From assembly GCA_965243345.1 (NCBI GenBank), contig CBDEUR010000003.1, positions 62,001 to 126,000 of the forward strand: DNA of 64,000 nucleotides, in the 5' to 3' direction. Numbering within the stretch: position 1 is the stretch's first letter; every line of letters begins with the position of its first letter. Source of the DNA: Bin52 sp965243345 (GTDB lineage Bacteria; Pseudomonadota; Alphaproteobacteria; Thalassobaculales; Thalassobaculaceae). Below the pieces are notes generated by a model. It ran no database searches. It was not told the origin of the DNA and saw only the letters and a list, made by a program, of their open reading frames with translations. Shown one piece after another: positions 8,053 through 16,861 of this stretch. Both the position numbers and the translations under genes were made by a program.

Positions 8053-8541
8053 GTGTCGCGATTCTTCTCATCATACGCGGTCAACGTCGACGACAAGTCC
8101 CGGGTGTCGGTGCCGCCGCGCTTCAAACAGGCCCTGAAAGCGCAGGAGTCGAAGGAGATCTGCCTGTTTGAAAACCCGACCAGCAACTCCATCGAGGGAT
8201 GCGGGTCGGCCTACTGGGAATTCATGAATGAAGAGATCGAGAAGCTGGAACGTTACGGTGAAGAGCGGGAGTTCTGGGAAGCGATCCTGGTAACGGCAAG
8301 CATCTCGCGGTTCAACGAGAGCGATACCCGCATCCTGCTTCCCGAAGACCTGAAGCTCCATGCCGGAATCGTGGACAGCGCCGTGTTTGCCGGTCGCGGC
8401 ACCACCTTCGAAATCTGGAACCCGGATGCCTTCCAGTCGGCCAGGACCGAGGCCCGCTCGTGGGGCAGGGCCAACCGGCCGACACTGTCCGGCTTCACTG
8501 TCGGGGCGAAGAGCCTGTCCCGGTGGAGCGCATCGCAATGA
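8053..8541 (+). CDS. mraZ: MraZ, transcriptional regulator of the dcw operon
   Basis: 162 residues from a GTG start, the usual size. MraZ is a ring-forming AbrB/SpoVT-fold DNA-binding protein that represses its own operon. Each half of the family carries a DxxxR-type motif followed by a Pro-containing strand. Here they are VDDKSRVSVPPRF (residues 10-23) and NESDTRILLPEDL (about 95-107), so the Gly before the Arg usual in both motifs is replaced by Ser and Thr. It is the first gene of the operon, overlapping rsmH by 4 bases (ATGA). It is somewhat diverged, but position and motifs make the identity secure. Confidence 0.93.
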   Translation: MSRFFSSYAVNVDDKSRVSVPPRFKQALKAQESKEICLFENPTSNSIEGCGSAYWEFMNEEIEKLERYGEEREFWEAILVTASISRFNESDTRILLPEDLKLHAGIVDSAVFAGRGTTFEIWNPDAFQSARTEARSWGRANRPTLSGFTVGAKSLSRWSASQ

Positions 8542-9485
8542 GCGCGCACGAGCCGGTGCTCCGCAACGAGGTCATGGCGGCGCTGCACGCCGGGCCCGGC
8601 CGGTCCTTCATCGACGGGACCTTCGGGGCCGGCGGGTACACCCGTGCCCTGCTCCGGGCCGGGGCCATACGGGTAGTCGCGATCGACCGCGATCCCGAGG
8701 CGGTCCGGGCCGGCGCGGTGCTCGCGCGCGAGGATGACCGGCTGGTGCTGGTGCAGGGTCGTTTCGGCGAGATGGACCGGCTCGCCCGCGCGCACGGGGT
8801 CGATGCCGTCGATGGGGTGGCGCTCGACCTCGGCATCAGTTCGGACCAGCTGACCGGGCAGGCCCGGCGGGGATTTTCCTTCAGGCTGGACGGGCCCCTG
8901 GATATGCGGATGGAAATGGCCGGTGCCAGCGCGGCCGATCTCGTCAACGGTGCATCCGAGCAGCAGCTCGCCGACATCATCTTTCGCTACGGCGAGGAGA
9001 GGCGCTCCCGGCGGGTGGCGCGGGCCATCGTGCGGGCGCGCACCGAATGTCCGATCACCACAACCTTGCGACTTGCCGAGATCGTCCGCGGAGCGCTGCC
9101 GCCGGGCGGGAGGATCGATCCCGCCACCCGCGTGTTCCAGGCGATCAGGATCGAGGTCAATGACGAGCTCGGTGAGCTCGACCGGGGCCTTGCGGCGGCG
9201 GAACGCATCCTGGCTCCGGGAGGCCGGCTCGCGGTCGTGGCCTTCCACAGTCTCGAGGACCGGGCGGTGAAGCGGTTCCTCGCCGCTCGGACAGGCTCCG
9301 GGATCTCCCGCCATTCCCCGGGTGCGGCGGCTGCGCGCCCGGTCCCCACCTTTACCCCCGTTGGCCGTCGGACGATCAGGCCGGAATCCGCCGAACTCGC
9401 GCGCAACCCGAAGTCGCGCTCGGCACGGCTGCGTGTCGCCGAGCGGACGCACGCCGCGTTGTCCGGCAAGGAGGAGCGTCGATAA
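8538..9485 (+). CDS. rsmH: 16S rRNA (cytosine1402-N4)-methyltransferase
   Basis: 315 residues, SAM-dependent methyltransferase acting on C1402 of 16S rRNA in the decoding centre. It begins HEPVLRNEVMAAL, then motif I IDGTFGAGGYTRALL and the acidic AIDRDP of the SAM site. Family signatures are DGVALDLGISSDQLTGQARRGFSF, LDMRM, YGEERRSRRVARAIV, TRVFQAIRIEVNDEL and VVAFHSLEDRAVK. The ATG at 8538 overlaps the mraZ stop (ATGA); an open extension upstream lies inside mraZ and is rejected. The stop shares a base with the ftsL start. Confidence 0.97.
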   Translation: MSAHEPVLRNEVMAALHAGPGRSFIDGTFGAGGYTRALLRAGAIRVVAIDRDPEAVRAGAVLAREDDRLVLVQGRFGEMDRLARAHGVDAVDGVALDLGISSDQLTGQARRGFSFRLDGPLDMRMEMAGASAADLVNGASEQQLADIIFRYGEERRSRRVARAIVRARTECPITTTLRLAEIVRGALPPGGRIDPATRVFQAIRIEVNDELGELDRGLAAAERILAPGGRLAVVAFHSLEDRAVKRFLAARTGSGISRHSPGAAAARPVPTFTPVGRRTIRPESAELARNPKSRSARLRVAERTHAALSGKEERR

Positions 9486-9787
9486 TGCTGCGTCACGCCC
9501 TGCCCTGGTCCCTGGTCATCGTGCTCGCGGTCGCGATCTACGGGACCGCCCATGTCGTTGGCGGCAAGCAGAAGGAACTTGCCGCCCTCGAACAGCAGAT
9601 CGCCGCCGAAATGGAGGCGGTTCACGTGCTCCGGGCCGAGCTGAGCTTCCTTGCGAGCCCGGCCCGGCTCGAGGAGCTGGCAACCCGGCATACCGACATG
9701 CGTCCGACGGCCGTTGCCCAGATCGTGGGGGTCGACGGGTTGCCTGCAGTGCCCGAACTGCCACTGCTGCGGGGAGCGAGACAATGA
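9485..9787 (+). CDS. ftsL: Cell division protein FtsL
   Basis: 100 residues: a short cytoplasmic tail, one membrane segment (ALPWSLVIVLAVAIYGTAHVV, residues 5-25) and a predicted coiled coil with the heptad-rich KQKELAALEQQIAAEMEAVHVLRA, split here only by notation, then an LxxLA motif (ARLEELATRH). FtsL forms the FtsQ-L-B complex that links the early divisome to septal synthesis by FtsWI. Sequence conservation of FtsL is low, so identification rests on topology, size and position between rsmH and ftsI. It overlaps ftsI by 4 bases. Confidence 0.88.
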   Translation: MLRHALPWSLVIVLAVAIYGTAHVVGGKQKELAALEQQIAAEMEAVHVLRAELSFLASPARLEELATRHTDMRPTAVAQIVGVDGLPAVPELPLLRGARQ

Positions 9788-11517
9788 CAGCATCGTCAAG
9801 CGTGGAGACGGGACACGCGCGCCTGCTGGCAGCGGGCTTCGTGTTCCTGTGCGCGTTTGCCGTGGTCGCCGGCCGGTTGCTCGACCTGTCGATGGCTGAC
9901 ACCGACCGGTCAGGGCCGGGTCTCGGCAGCCCGGTCGTCGGCACCTCGGCACGTGGCGCAATCACGGATCGAAACGGGGTTCTCCTTGCGACCAACATGC
10001 CGGTCAAGTCGGCCTTCGTGAGGCCGAGCCTGATCCGGGACCCGGCCGAAGTGGCCCGGAGGATTGCCGGGGTGCTCGGGTCGGACGCGGGGGAGATCGA
10101 GCAACGGCTGCGCAGCGACAGCGACTTCGTCTACGTCAGGCGCCTGCTGACCCCGAACCAGTACGCCGCGCTCAGTGAGCTCGAGATTCCGGGCCTCGAC
10201 TTCGAGGACGAGGCCGGGCGCTTCTACCCCCAGGGTGCCCTGACAAGTCACCTCGTCGGTTTCACAAATGTCGATACCACCGGCATCGCCGGGGTCGAGA
10301 AGCAGTTCGACGAGGCGCTCGCTGCCGGAACCGGGATTGCTCTCGCTCTCGATATCCGGGTCCAGCACCTGGTGCGCACCGCACTGGCGCGAGCCATCGA
10401 CCGGTTCAACGCCGTCGGCGGCACCGGCGTGGTCCTGGACGTCGACAGCGGCGAGGTCGTGGCCATGGTGTCCCTGCCGGACTTCCATCCCCTGGACGCC
10501 GGCACCGCGCCGGCCGACCACAAGAAGAACAATGTCGCACAGTCCATCTACGAACTCGGAAGCACCTTCAAGATCTTCACCGCCGCGGCGACGCTGGAGT
10601 CCGGCCGGGCCACGCTGCAGACCCCCTACGATGCGCGACAGCCTCTCCGGGTCGGGGGACACCGCGTCAGCGATTACCGTCCGCAGCAGCGCTGGATGAC
10701 GCTGGCCGAGGGGTTCATGCGTTCATCGAACATCGTCACCGGGCTCATGGCGCTGGACCTGGGACCGGCCGGTCAGCAGGAATTCATGTGCCGGCTGGGA
10801 TTCTTCGAAGAGGTGCCGATCGAACTTCCCGAACGGGCCGCCCCCCTGCTGCCATCGAAGTGGGACGTGGTGGACGCGGTTCCGGTCGCCTTCGGCCATA
10901 CCCTGGCCAGCACACCGCTTCACCTCGCACGCGCGGTCGCGGCCATGGTCAACGGCGGCAGGTTGCCGCCGGTCACGGTGCTCCACCGGGAACACCCCGG
11001 GCTCGCAGGCGCGGGACCAGCCCCGGCGCCGGCAGGCGGCACGAGACCGTGCGGAACCGGCGAACAGGTCATCTCGTCGAAGACGTCGCACGACATCAAC
11101 CGGCTGCTTCGACTCGCGGTTGTCGGCGGCACCGGCCGCAAGGGCAATGCGGACGGCTATGTCGTCGGCGGCAAGACCGGGACCGCGGAGAAGGTGGTCG
11201 ACGGGCGATACTCGAGGGAAAGGCGGATCGCTTCCTTCGTCGGGGCCTTCCCGATGACGCGGCCCCGCTACGTTGTCTCGGTCACGGTTGATGAGCCGAA
11301 GGGCCGGAAGGAGACCTTCGGCTTCGCCACCGGTGGCTGGGTCGCGGCACCCGTGGTGCGCGAGATCATTGCCCGCTCGGCATTCATGCTCGGAATCGAT
11401 CCGGTCGACGAGACAGTGCCTGCCGTCTCCGAAGCCCTGCACATCCCGATCCCGGAGCCCGAGGAAATCCAGCCCGTGAGGGCCCAGCGTGTTGCTTTCC
11501 GATCTCGTCAGGGATAG
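9784..11517 (+). CDS. ftsI: Septal peptidoglycan transpeptidase FtsI (PBP3)
   Basis: 577 residues. One amino-terminal membrane anchor (LLAAGFVFLCAFAVVAGRLL, residues 14-33) is followed by the RGAITDRNG pedestal motif (57-65) and a penicillin-binding transpeptidase domain with the three signatures SxxK (S260-TF-K263), SxN (S314-S315-N316) and KTGT (464-467). The enzyme cross-links septal peptidoglycan with FtsW. A low-complexity Ala/Pro/Gly insertion (about 407-418) precedes the last domain. No PASTA domains are present, as expected for Gram-negatives. The start overlaps ftsL by ATGA; the last 29 bases overlap murE. Confidence 0.97.
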   Translation: MTASSSVETGHARLLAAGFVFLCAFAVVAGRLLDLSMADTDRSGPGLGSPVVGTSARGAITDRNGVLLATNMPVKSAFVRPSLIRDPAEVARRIAGVLGSDAGEIEQRLRSDSDFVYVRRLLTPNQYAALSELEIPGLDFEDEAGRFYPQGALTSHLVGFTNVDTTGIAGVEKQFDEALAAGTGIALALDIRVQHLVRTALARAIDRFNAVGGTGVVLDVDSGEVVAMVSLPDFHPLDAGTAPADHKKNNVAQSIYELGSTFKIFTAAATLESGRATLQTPYDARQPLRVGGHRVSDYRPQQRWMTLAEGFMRSSNIVTGLMALDLGPAGQQEFMCRLGFFEEVPIELPERAAPLLPSKWDVVDAVPVAFGHTLASTPLHLARAVAAMVNGGRLPPVTVLHREHPGLAGAGPAPAPAGGTRPCGTGEQVISSKTSHDINRLLRLAVVGGTGRKGNADGYVVGGKTGTAEKVVDGRYSRERRIASFVGAFPMTRPRYVVSVTVDEPKGRKETFGFATGGWVAAPVVREIIARSAFMLGIDPVDETVPAVSEALHIPIPEPEEIQPVRAQRVAFRSRQG

Positions 11518-12991
11518 CGCGGCAGTGGGTTCGCCGCCCCTCTGCGGTCTCGAGGGCACTCCGCTGTCCGACCCCGCGGTGTGCGGCGTCACTGCCGACA
11601 GTCGCGAGGTCCGTCCGGGCTGGCTGTTCGCCGCACTCCCGGGGACCAGGGCTGACGGCAACCGCTACATTCCCGAGGCGATTGCACGCGGTGCGGTGGC
11701 GGTGCTGGCCCGACCGGGAACCCGGTTGCCGGAGACGGCACACCAGGCCTGCCTGATCACGCATTCCGAACCGAGATGGTGCCTGGCCCGGATCGCGGCG
11801 CGGTTCCACCGGGTGCAGCCGGAGCGGATTGCCTGCATCACCGGAACCGACGGCAAGACATCGGTCACCGAGTTCATCCGGCAGCTCTGGCAGGCCACGG
11901 GGAAGCCGGCAGCCAGCCTCGGCACCCTCGGGCTCACCACGTCCCGGGGGAAGACCGGACCCGGCCTGACGACGCCGGACCCGGTGCTGCTGCACGCGAC
12001 CCTGCGCGAACTGGCCGAAGCGGGGATCGACCGGGTGGCGCTCGAGGCCTCGAGCCACGGTCTCGACCAGTACCGGCTCGACGGGGCCCGGGTCCTGGCC
12101 GCCGCGTTCACCAATCTCGGCCGTGACCACATCGACTACCATGGCTCCGGCGAGGCCTACCGATCGGCCAAGATCAGGCTGTTTTCCGAGCTGCTCGACC
12201 CGAACGGCCATGCTGTCCTGAACGCCGACGACGGCGCCGTCGACCTGTTCGCCGCGGCCTGTCGGCACCGGGGCATCCCGATGACGCTGTTCGGTCGCAG
12301 CCGGGACGCCGACCTCGTGCTCGAGGTATGCGTGCCGGGTCCGGGCTCGAGCAGCCTGGTGCTGCGGCACCAGGGCGCGCGCCATGACGTGGTCCTGCCG
12401 CTGCCCGGCGTCTTCCAGGTAATGAACGTGCTGGCCGCACTTGCGGTCACGAGCCGGATCGAGGACATCCCGCTCGCCGAACTGATCCCGTTGATCGAAA
12501 CGCTCCGGGGAGTTCCCGGACGGCTGGAACAGGTGGGCTCGCTGCACGGTACCGCCGGGGTCTACGTCGACTTTGCCCACACTCCTGATGCCCTGCGCAG
12601 CGTTCTTGCGGCATTGCGCCCGCACGTTGCCGGTCGACTGATCTGCGTGTTCGGTGCCGGCGGAGACCGTGATCCGGGCAAGCGCGAACCGATGGGGCGG
12701 GCCGTGGGCGAGGCCGCCGATCTCGCCGTCGTGACCGACGACAATCCGCGCAGCGAGGACCCGGCGGCGATCCGCCGGGCGGTGCTCGCGGGATGTTCCG
12801 GCAGCCGCGAAATCGGCGATCGTGCCGAGGCCATCGCCTTCGGCATCGACCTGCTCCTGCCGGACGACGCGCTGGTCATTGCCGGCAAGGGCCACGAGAC
12901 CGGGCAGCAGGTCGGCGACCGGTTGCTGCCGTTCGACGACCGGCAGGTGGCCCGCCGGCTGCTTGCCGAACGCGGCGGAGCAGTGTCATGA
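11489..12991 (+). CDS. murE: UDP-MurNAc-tripeptide synthetase MurE
   Basis: 500 residues. The Mur ligase adding the third stem-peptide residue, very probably meso-diaminopimelate since the DAP-recognition motif DNPRSEDP is present (about 417-424). Amino domain with TADSREVRPGWLFAALPG, ATP loop GTDGKTS, carbamylated-lysine region YRSAKIRLF, and carboxyl GKGHETGQ. The start is a GTG located 29 bases inside ftsI; no later start gives a complete first domain. It overlaps murF by 4 bases, indicating translational coupling. Confidence 0.96.
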   Translation: MLLSDLVRDSAAVGSPPLCGLEGTPLSDPAVCGVTADSREVRPGWLFAALPGTRADGNRYIPEAIARGAVAVLARPGTRLPETAHQACLITHSEPRWCLARIAARFHRVQPERIACITGTDGKTSVTEFIRQLWQATGKPAASLGTLGLTTSRGKTGPGLTTPDPVLLHATLRELAEAGIDRVALEASSHGLDQYRLDGARVLAAAFTNLGRDHIDYHGSGEAYRSAKIRLFSELLDPNGHAVLNADDGAVDLFAAACRHRGIPMTLFGRSRDADLVLEVCVPGPGSSSLVLRHQGARHDVVLPLPGVFQVMNVLAALAVTSRIEDIPLAELIPLIETLRGVPGRLEQVGSLHGTAGVYVDFAHTPDALRSVLAALRPHVAGRLICVFGAGGDRDPGKREPMGRAVGEAADLAVVTDDNPRSEDPAAIRRAVLAGCSGSREIGDRAEAIAFGIDLLLPDDALVIAGKGHETGQQVGDRLLPFDDRQVARRLLAERGGAVS

Positions 12992-14403
12992 CCGCGCTGT
13001 GGACCAGCACCTCGGCGGCGGCGGCCACCGGCGGGCGCGCGGTCGGGCCGGCCTGGCACGCCGGCGGAATCGTGATCGACAGCCGCCGGACCGGACCCGG
13101 TGACCTGTTCGTTGCGCTGCCTGGCGAGCGGACCGACGGACACGACCACGTTGCCGATGCCGGCGGTCGCGGTGCGGCTGCGGCGATGGTGGAACGCACG
13201 CAGGGTCTGCCGGCCCGACTGCCGATGCTGGTGGTCCCGGACTGTCTCGAGGCGCTGGCCAGGCTCGGCGCAGCGGCGCGTTCACGGTCGGCAGCGCGCG
13301 TCACGGCGGTGACCGGAAGTGTCGGCAAGACAGGCACCAAGGACATGCTCGGCCGCGCACTTGCGGCCTTCGGCGAGGTCGAGGCCAGCAGCGGCAACCT
13401 GAACAATCACATCGGTGCACCGCTGAGCCTTGCGCGCATGCGCGAAAGCGTCGCCTATGGCGTCTTCGAACTCGGCATGAACCACGCGGGCGAGATCGGT
13501 CCCCTGTCCAGCCTGGTCCGCCCGCACCTCGCCATCATAACCACCGTCGGGCCGGTCCACATCGGGCACTTCCCCGACGAGGAGGCGATCGCACGGGCCA
13601 AGGCCGAGATCTTCGACGGGATGGAGCCGGGCGGATGCGCCGTCCTCAACCGCGACAACCGCTGGTACGGCCTGCTCCGGGAGGCGGCAGCGCGGGACAC
13701 GATCTCGCGCGTGCTCACCTTCGGGCGCCATCCCGATGCCGACGTCCGGCTGGTCGAGGCGCGATGCGGCACGACCGGTTCAACCGTCACCGTGGTCATC
13801 GACGACGACCCGCTGACCTACCGGCTCGACGCGGTTGGCGAACACTGGGCAGCCAACTCCGCAGGGGTGCTGGCCTGTGTCATCGGCCTCGGGCTTGATG
13901 CCCGCCGGGCCGCGGAAGCGATCCGTTCCGTGGTCCCCGGTCGGGGCCGGGGTGCGCAGCTCTCCGTCGCCCTTGCCGGCGGCGGCTCGATCCGGGTCGT
14001 CGACGAAGCCTACAACGCCAGTCCGGTCGCGATGCGCGCCGCCTTCCGGGTGCTTGCCGACGCCAGGCCCGGGCCCGGTGGACGCAGGGTCGCGGTGCTC
14101 GGCGACATGCTCGAACTCGGACCTGCTGCCTGCCGGATGCATGCGGGCCTGGCCGATGACCTGATGGCTGCCGGCCCGGAACTGGTGTTTACGGTCGGGC
14201 CGCTGATGCAGGCCCTGCGTGTCCGGCTTCCTCCCGGGGTCTCGGCCGGACATGCCGAGACCAGCGCCGGGATCGTGGAAGATGTCCTTGCCACGGTGCG
14301 CGACGGTGACGTCGTTCTGGTGAAGGGGTCGCTCGGGACCAACATGTCACCGGTGATCGCCGCGCTGGAAGCGCTGGCGACGTGCGCCGAAGGGGCCGGG
14401 TGA
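12988..14403 (+). CDS. murF: UDP-MurNAc-tripeptide-D-Ala-D-Ala ligase MurF
   Basis: 471 residues. Adds the D-Ala-D-Ala dipeptide made by Ddl to the UDP-MurNAc-tripeptide. Signatures: IDSRRTGPGDLFVALPGERTDG (first domain, about 30-51), ATP loop TGSVGKTGTKDM (about 109-120), SGNLNNHIGAPLSL, ELGMNHAGEI and the carboxyl VVDEAYNASPVAMRAA. The start overlaps murE by ATGA and the stop shares one base with the mraY start. Confidence 0.96.
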   Translation: MTALWTSTSAAAATGGRAVGPAWHAGGIVIDSRRTGPGDLFVALPGERTDGHDHVADAGGRGAAAAMVERTQGLPARLPMLVVPDCLEALARLGAAARSRSAARVTAVTGSVGKTGTKDMLGRALAAFGEVEASSGNLNNHIGAPLSLARMRESVAYGVFELGMNHAGEIGPLSSLVRPHLAIITTVGPVHIGHFPDEEAIARAKAEIFDGMEPGGCAVLNRDNRWYGLLREAAARDTISRVLTFGRHPDADVRLVEARCGTTGSTVTVVIDDDPLTYRLDAVGEHWAANSAGVLACVIGLGLDARRAAEAIRSVVPGRGRGAQLSVALAGGGSIRVVDEAYNASPVAMRAAFRVLADARPGPGGRRVAVLGDMLELGPAACRMHAGLADDLMAAGPELVFTVGPLMQALRVRLPPGVSAGHAETSAGIVEDVLATVRDGDVVLVKGSLGTNMSPVIAALEALATCAEGAG

Positions 14404-15485
14404 TGGTCTACACCTTCCTTGCCCCGCTCGCGGACCAGTACCAGGTGTTCAACCTGTTCCGCTACCTGACCTTCCGGACCGGCGGGGCGGTGATGACCGC
14501 GCTGCTGATCAGCTTCCTGCTCGGACCGACGCTGATCCGCTGGCTGCGGCACCAGCAGCCCGAGGGCCAGCCGATCAGGGACGACGGACCGGCCCACTTC
14601 GCCAAGCGCGGCACCCCGACAATGGGCGGGCTGCTGATCCTGATCTCGCTGGCCACCTCGACGCTGCTGTGGGCGGATCTCGGCAACGGTTTCGTGTGGT
14701 GCGTCCTGTTCGTGCTGGCCAGCTTCGGCGTCCTGGGCTGCTGGGACGACTACCTGAAGTTGCGCGGCCGCTCGTCACGCGGGCTGTCCGGCCGGACGAA
14801 GCTGCTGTTCCAGGCGATCTTCGCGCTTCTTGCCGCCGTCCTGATCGCCCGGCTGCTGGACCCGTCGGTCGGAACCGGGCTTGCCATACCCTTCCTCAAG
14901 GACGTGCTGGTCGACCTGGGCTGGTTCTTCTTCCCGTTCTCCATCCTCGTGCTGGTGGGCAGCTCCAACGCCGTCAACCTGACCGACGGGCTGGACGGTC
15001 TTGCCATCGTGCCGGTGATCATCGCGGCCTCGAGCTTCGTGCTGATCGCCTATCTTGCGGGCAATGTCGTCTTTGCCCAGTACCTGCAGATCCACTACGT
15101 CGCCGGCGCCGGGGAACTGGCGGTCATCTGTGGCGCGGTCATCGGATCGGGCCTCGGTTTCCTGTGGTGGAACGCGCCGCCTGCCCGGGTCTTCATGGGT
15201 GATACCGGCAGCCTGAGCCTGGGCGGCGCGCTGGGCGCGATCAGCGTGATCACCAAGCACGAACTGGTCCTGGTCGTGATCGGAGGCGTCTTCGTGCTCG
15301 AGGCGGTGTCCGTGATTGTCCAGGTGATTTCCTTCAGGCTCACCGGAAGGCGGGTGTTCGCGATGGCGCCGCTCCACCATCACTTCGAGCTGAAGGGATG
15401 GGCCGAGCCGACGATCGTCATTCGCTTCTGGATCGTGGCGCTGGTGCTGGCCCTCGTCGGCCTGTCCTCGCTGAAGCTGAGATGA
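14403..15485 (+). CDS. mraY: Phospho-MurNAc-pentapeptide transferase MraY
   Basis: 360 residues with about ten membrane helices. Transfers phospho-MurNAc-pentapeptide from UDP to undecaprenyl phosphate, making lipid I on the inner face of the membrane. Family motifs are clear: KRGTPTMGGLLIL (about 63-75), the first Asp pair in GCWDDYLKLRG, NLTDGLDGLAI, FMGDTGSLSLGG and the metal-binding APLHHHFELKGW near the end. The ATG is taken at 14403, immediately at the murF stop. It overlaps murD by 4 bases. Confidence 0.97.
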   Translation: MVYTFLAPLADQYQVFNLFRYLTFRTGGAVMTALLISFLLGPTLIRWLRHQQPEGQPIRDDGPAHFAKRGTPTMGGLLILISLATSTLLWADLGNGFVWCVLFVLASFGVLGCWDDYLKLRGRSSRGLSGRTKLLFQAIFALLAAVLIARLLDPSVGTGLAIPFLKDVLVDLGWFFFPFSILVLVGSSNAVNLTDGLDGLAIVPVIIAASSFVLIAYLAGNVVFAQYLQIHYVAGAGELAVICGAVIGSGLGFLWWNAPPARVFMGDTGSLSLGGALGAISVITKHELVLVVIGGVFVLEAVSVIVQVISFRLTGRRVFAMAPLHHHFELKGWAEPTIVIRFWIVALVLALVGLSSLKLR

Positions 15486-16861
15486 CCATGATCCCGGTCA
15501 ACATCTTTCGCGACAGGACGGTGGCCGTGATGGGCATGGCACGGTCGGGTCGTGTCGCCGCCGAGGCGCTGGCGGCCGGGGGCGCACGGGTTCTGGCCTG
15601 GGACGAAAATCCGCAGCGCCGGAGTGCCGGACCGGATCGTGTCGAGTTCGCCGACCTGTCGGTCGCGGACCTCCGCGGGGTCGAGGCGCTGGTGCTCAGC
15701 CCCGGGATTCCGCACACCCATCCGGCCCCTCACCGGGTGGTCAGCCGGGCGCGATCGAACCGGATTCCGATCATCGGTGACATCGAGCTGCTGATGCGCA
15801 GCTGCCCGGCACGAACCACGGTTGCGGTTTCCGGCACCAACGGCAAGTCGACGACCACGGCGCTGATCGGACATGTCCTGCGCACCGCCGGACACGAGTG
15901 CGACGTCGGCGGCAACATCGGCCTGCCGGTGCTCTCCTTCGACGCGCACCACGACCTGCAGGTCCTCGAGCTGAGCTCCTACCAGCTCGAGCTCACGCCG
16001 TCGCTGGCCTGCCAGGTCGCCGTACTGCTGAACATCTCGCCCGATCACCTCGACCGGCACGGCGGCTTCGACGGCTACGTGGCCGCAAAGGAACGCCTGC
16101 TCGCGGCGGTGCCGCGCGACGGCACCGTGGTGATCGGCATCCAGGATCCGACCTGCCGCCGGCTGCGGCGCATGGTCGAGCGTCGTTCGGAAGCGCTCGT
16201 GGTCCCGGTGTCCGGCAGGGCGGTTCCGACCGGTGGTGTCGGAATGCAGGCGCGCCGGGTCGTCGCCGAGTTCCGTGGCCGGCGGCGCACCATTGCCGAC
16301 CTTGCGGCCGCGCGGGCACTTCCCGGTGCCCACAATGCCCAGAACGCCTGTGCGGCGGCGGCGGGGGCACTGGCGCTAGGCGTGGACGAGCGCGCGATAG
16401 AGGCCGCGCTGCTCGACTTCCCGGGACTCGCCCATCGTCAGGAACCGGTCGGGACACGCAACGGCGTTCGCTTCGTCAACGATTCCAAGGCCACCAACGC
16501 GGACGCGGCAGCACGCGCGCTTTCCTGTTACGAGGCAGTCTACTGGATCGCCGGCGGACTGGCGAAGGATGACGGCCTTACCGCCCTCTACCCGGTTCTC
16601 CCGCGGGTGAGGGCGGCTTTTTTCATCGGTGCGTCCATGGACGCCATGGCAGCGGAACTCGAGGAGCGGGTGCCCTGTCACCGGTGCGGGACGCTGGATC
16701 GGGCGGTGGAGGCGGCCGCCGCCCTGGCGCGGCGCGAGGGGCGCGACGATGCGGTGGTGCTGCTGTCGCCAGCGGCCGCATCCTTCGACCAGTTCGAGAG
16801 CTTCGAACACCGGGGCGACCGGTTCCGCGACCTGGTGGCCGGGCTGGGAGACGTGCCGTGA
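15482..16861 (+). CDS. murD: UDP-MurNAc-L-alanine:D-glutamate ligase MurD
   Basis: 459 residues. Adds D-Glu to UDP-MurNAc-L-Ala. The Rossmann-like first domain has VAVMGMARSGRVAAEAL, the ATP loop is AVSGTNGKSTTTALI (about 115-129), and the central motifs are VLELSSYQLE and LNISPDHLDRHGG. The carboxyl domain has VNDSKATNADAAARAL and LLSPAAASFDQFESFEHRGDRF, diagnostic for MurD; the second is given here in part as SPAAASFDQF. Starts ATG-ACC-ATG; the first ATG overlaps the mraY stop, and the second is a possible alternative. Confidence 0.96.
   Translation: MTMIPVNIFRDRTVAVMGMARSGRVAAEALAAGGARVLAWDENPQRRSAGPDRVEFADLSVADLRGVEALVLSPGIPHTHPAPHRVVSRARSNRIPIIGDIELLMRSCPARTTVAVSGTNGKSTTTALIGHVLRTAGHECDVGGNIGLPVLSFDAHHDLQVLELSSYQLELTPSLACQVAVLLNISPDHLDRHGGFDGYVAAKERLLAAVPRDGTVVIGIQDPTCRRLRRMVERRSEALVVPVSGRAVPTGGVGMQARRVVAEFRGRRRTIADLAAARALPGAHNAQNACAAAAGALALGVDERAIEAALLDFPGLAHRQEPVGTRNGVRFVNDSKATNADAAARALSCYEAVYWIAGGLAKDDGLTALYPVLPRVRAAFFIGASMDAMAAELEERVPCHRCGTLDRAVEAAAALARREGRDDAVVLLSPAAASFDQFESFEHRGDRFRDLVAGLGDVP

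Noticed and set aside
11384..12895. 503-codon minus-strand open frame opposite ftsI/murE
   Set aside because: Antisense to secure dcw genes, with no motifs.
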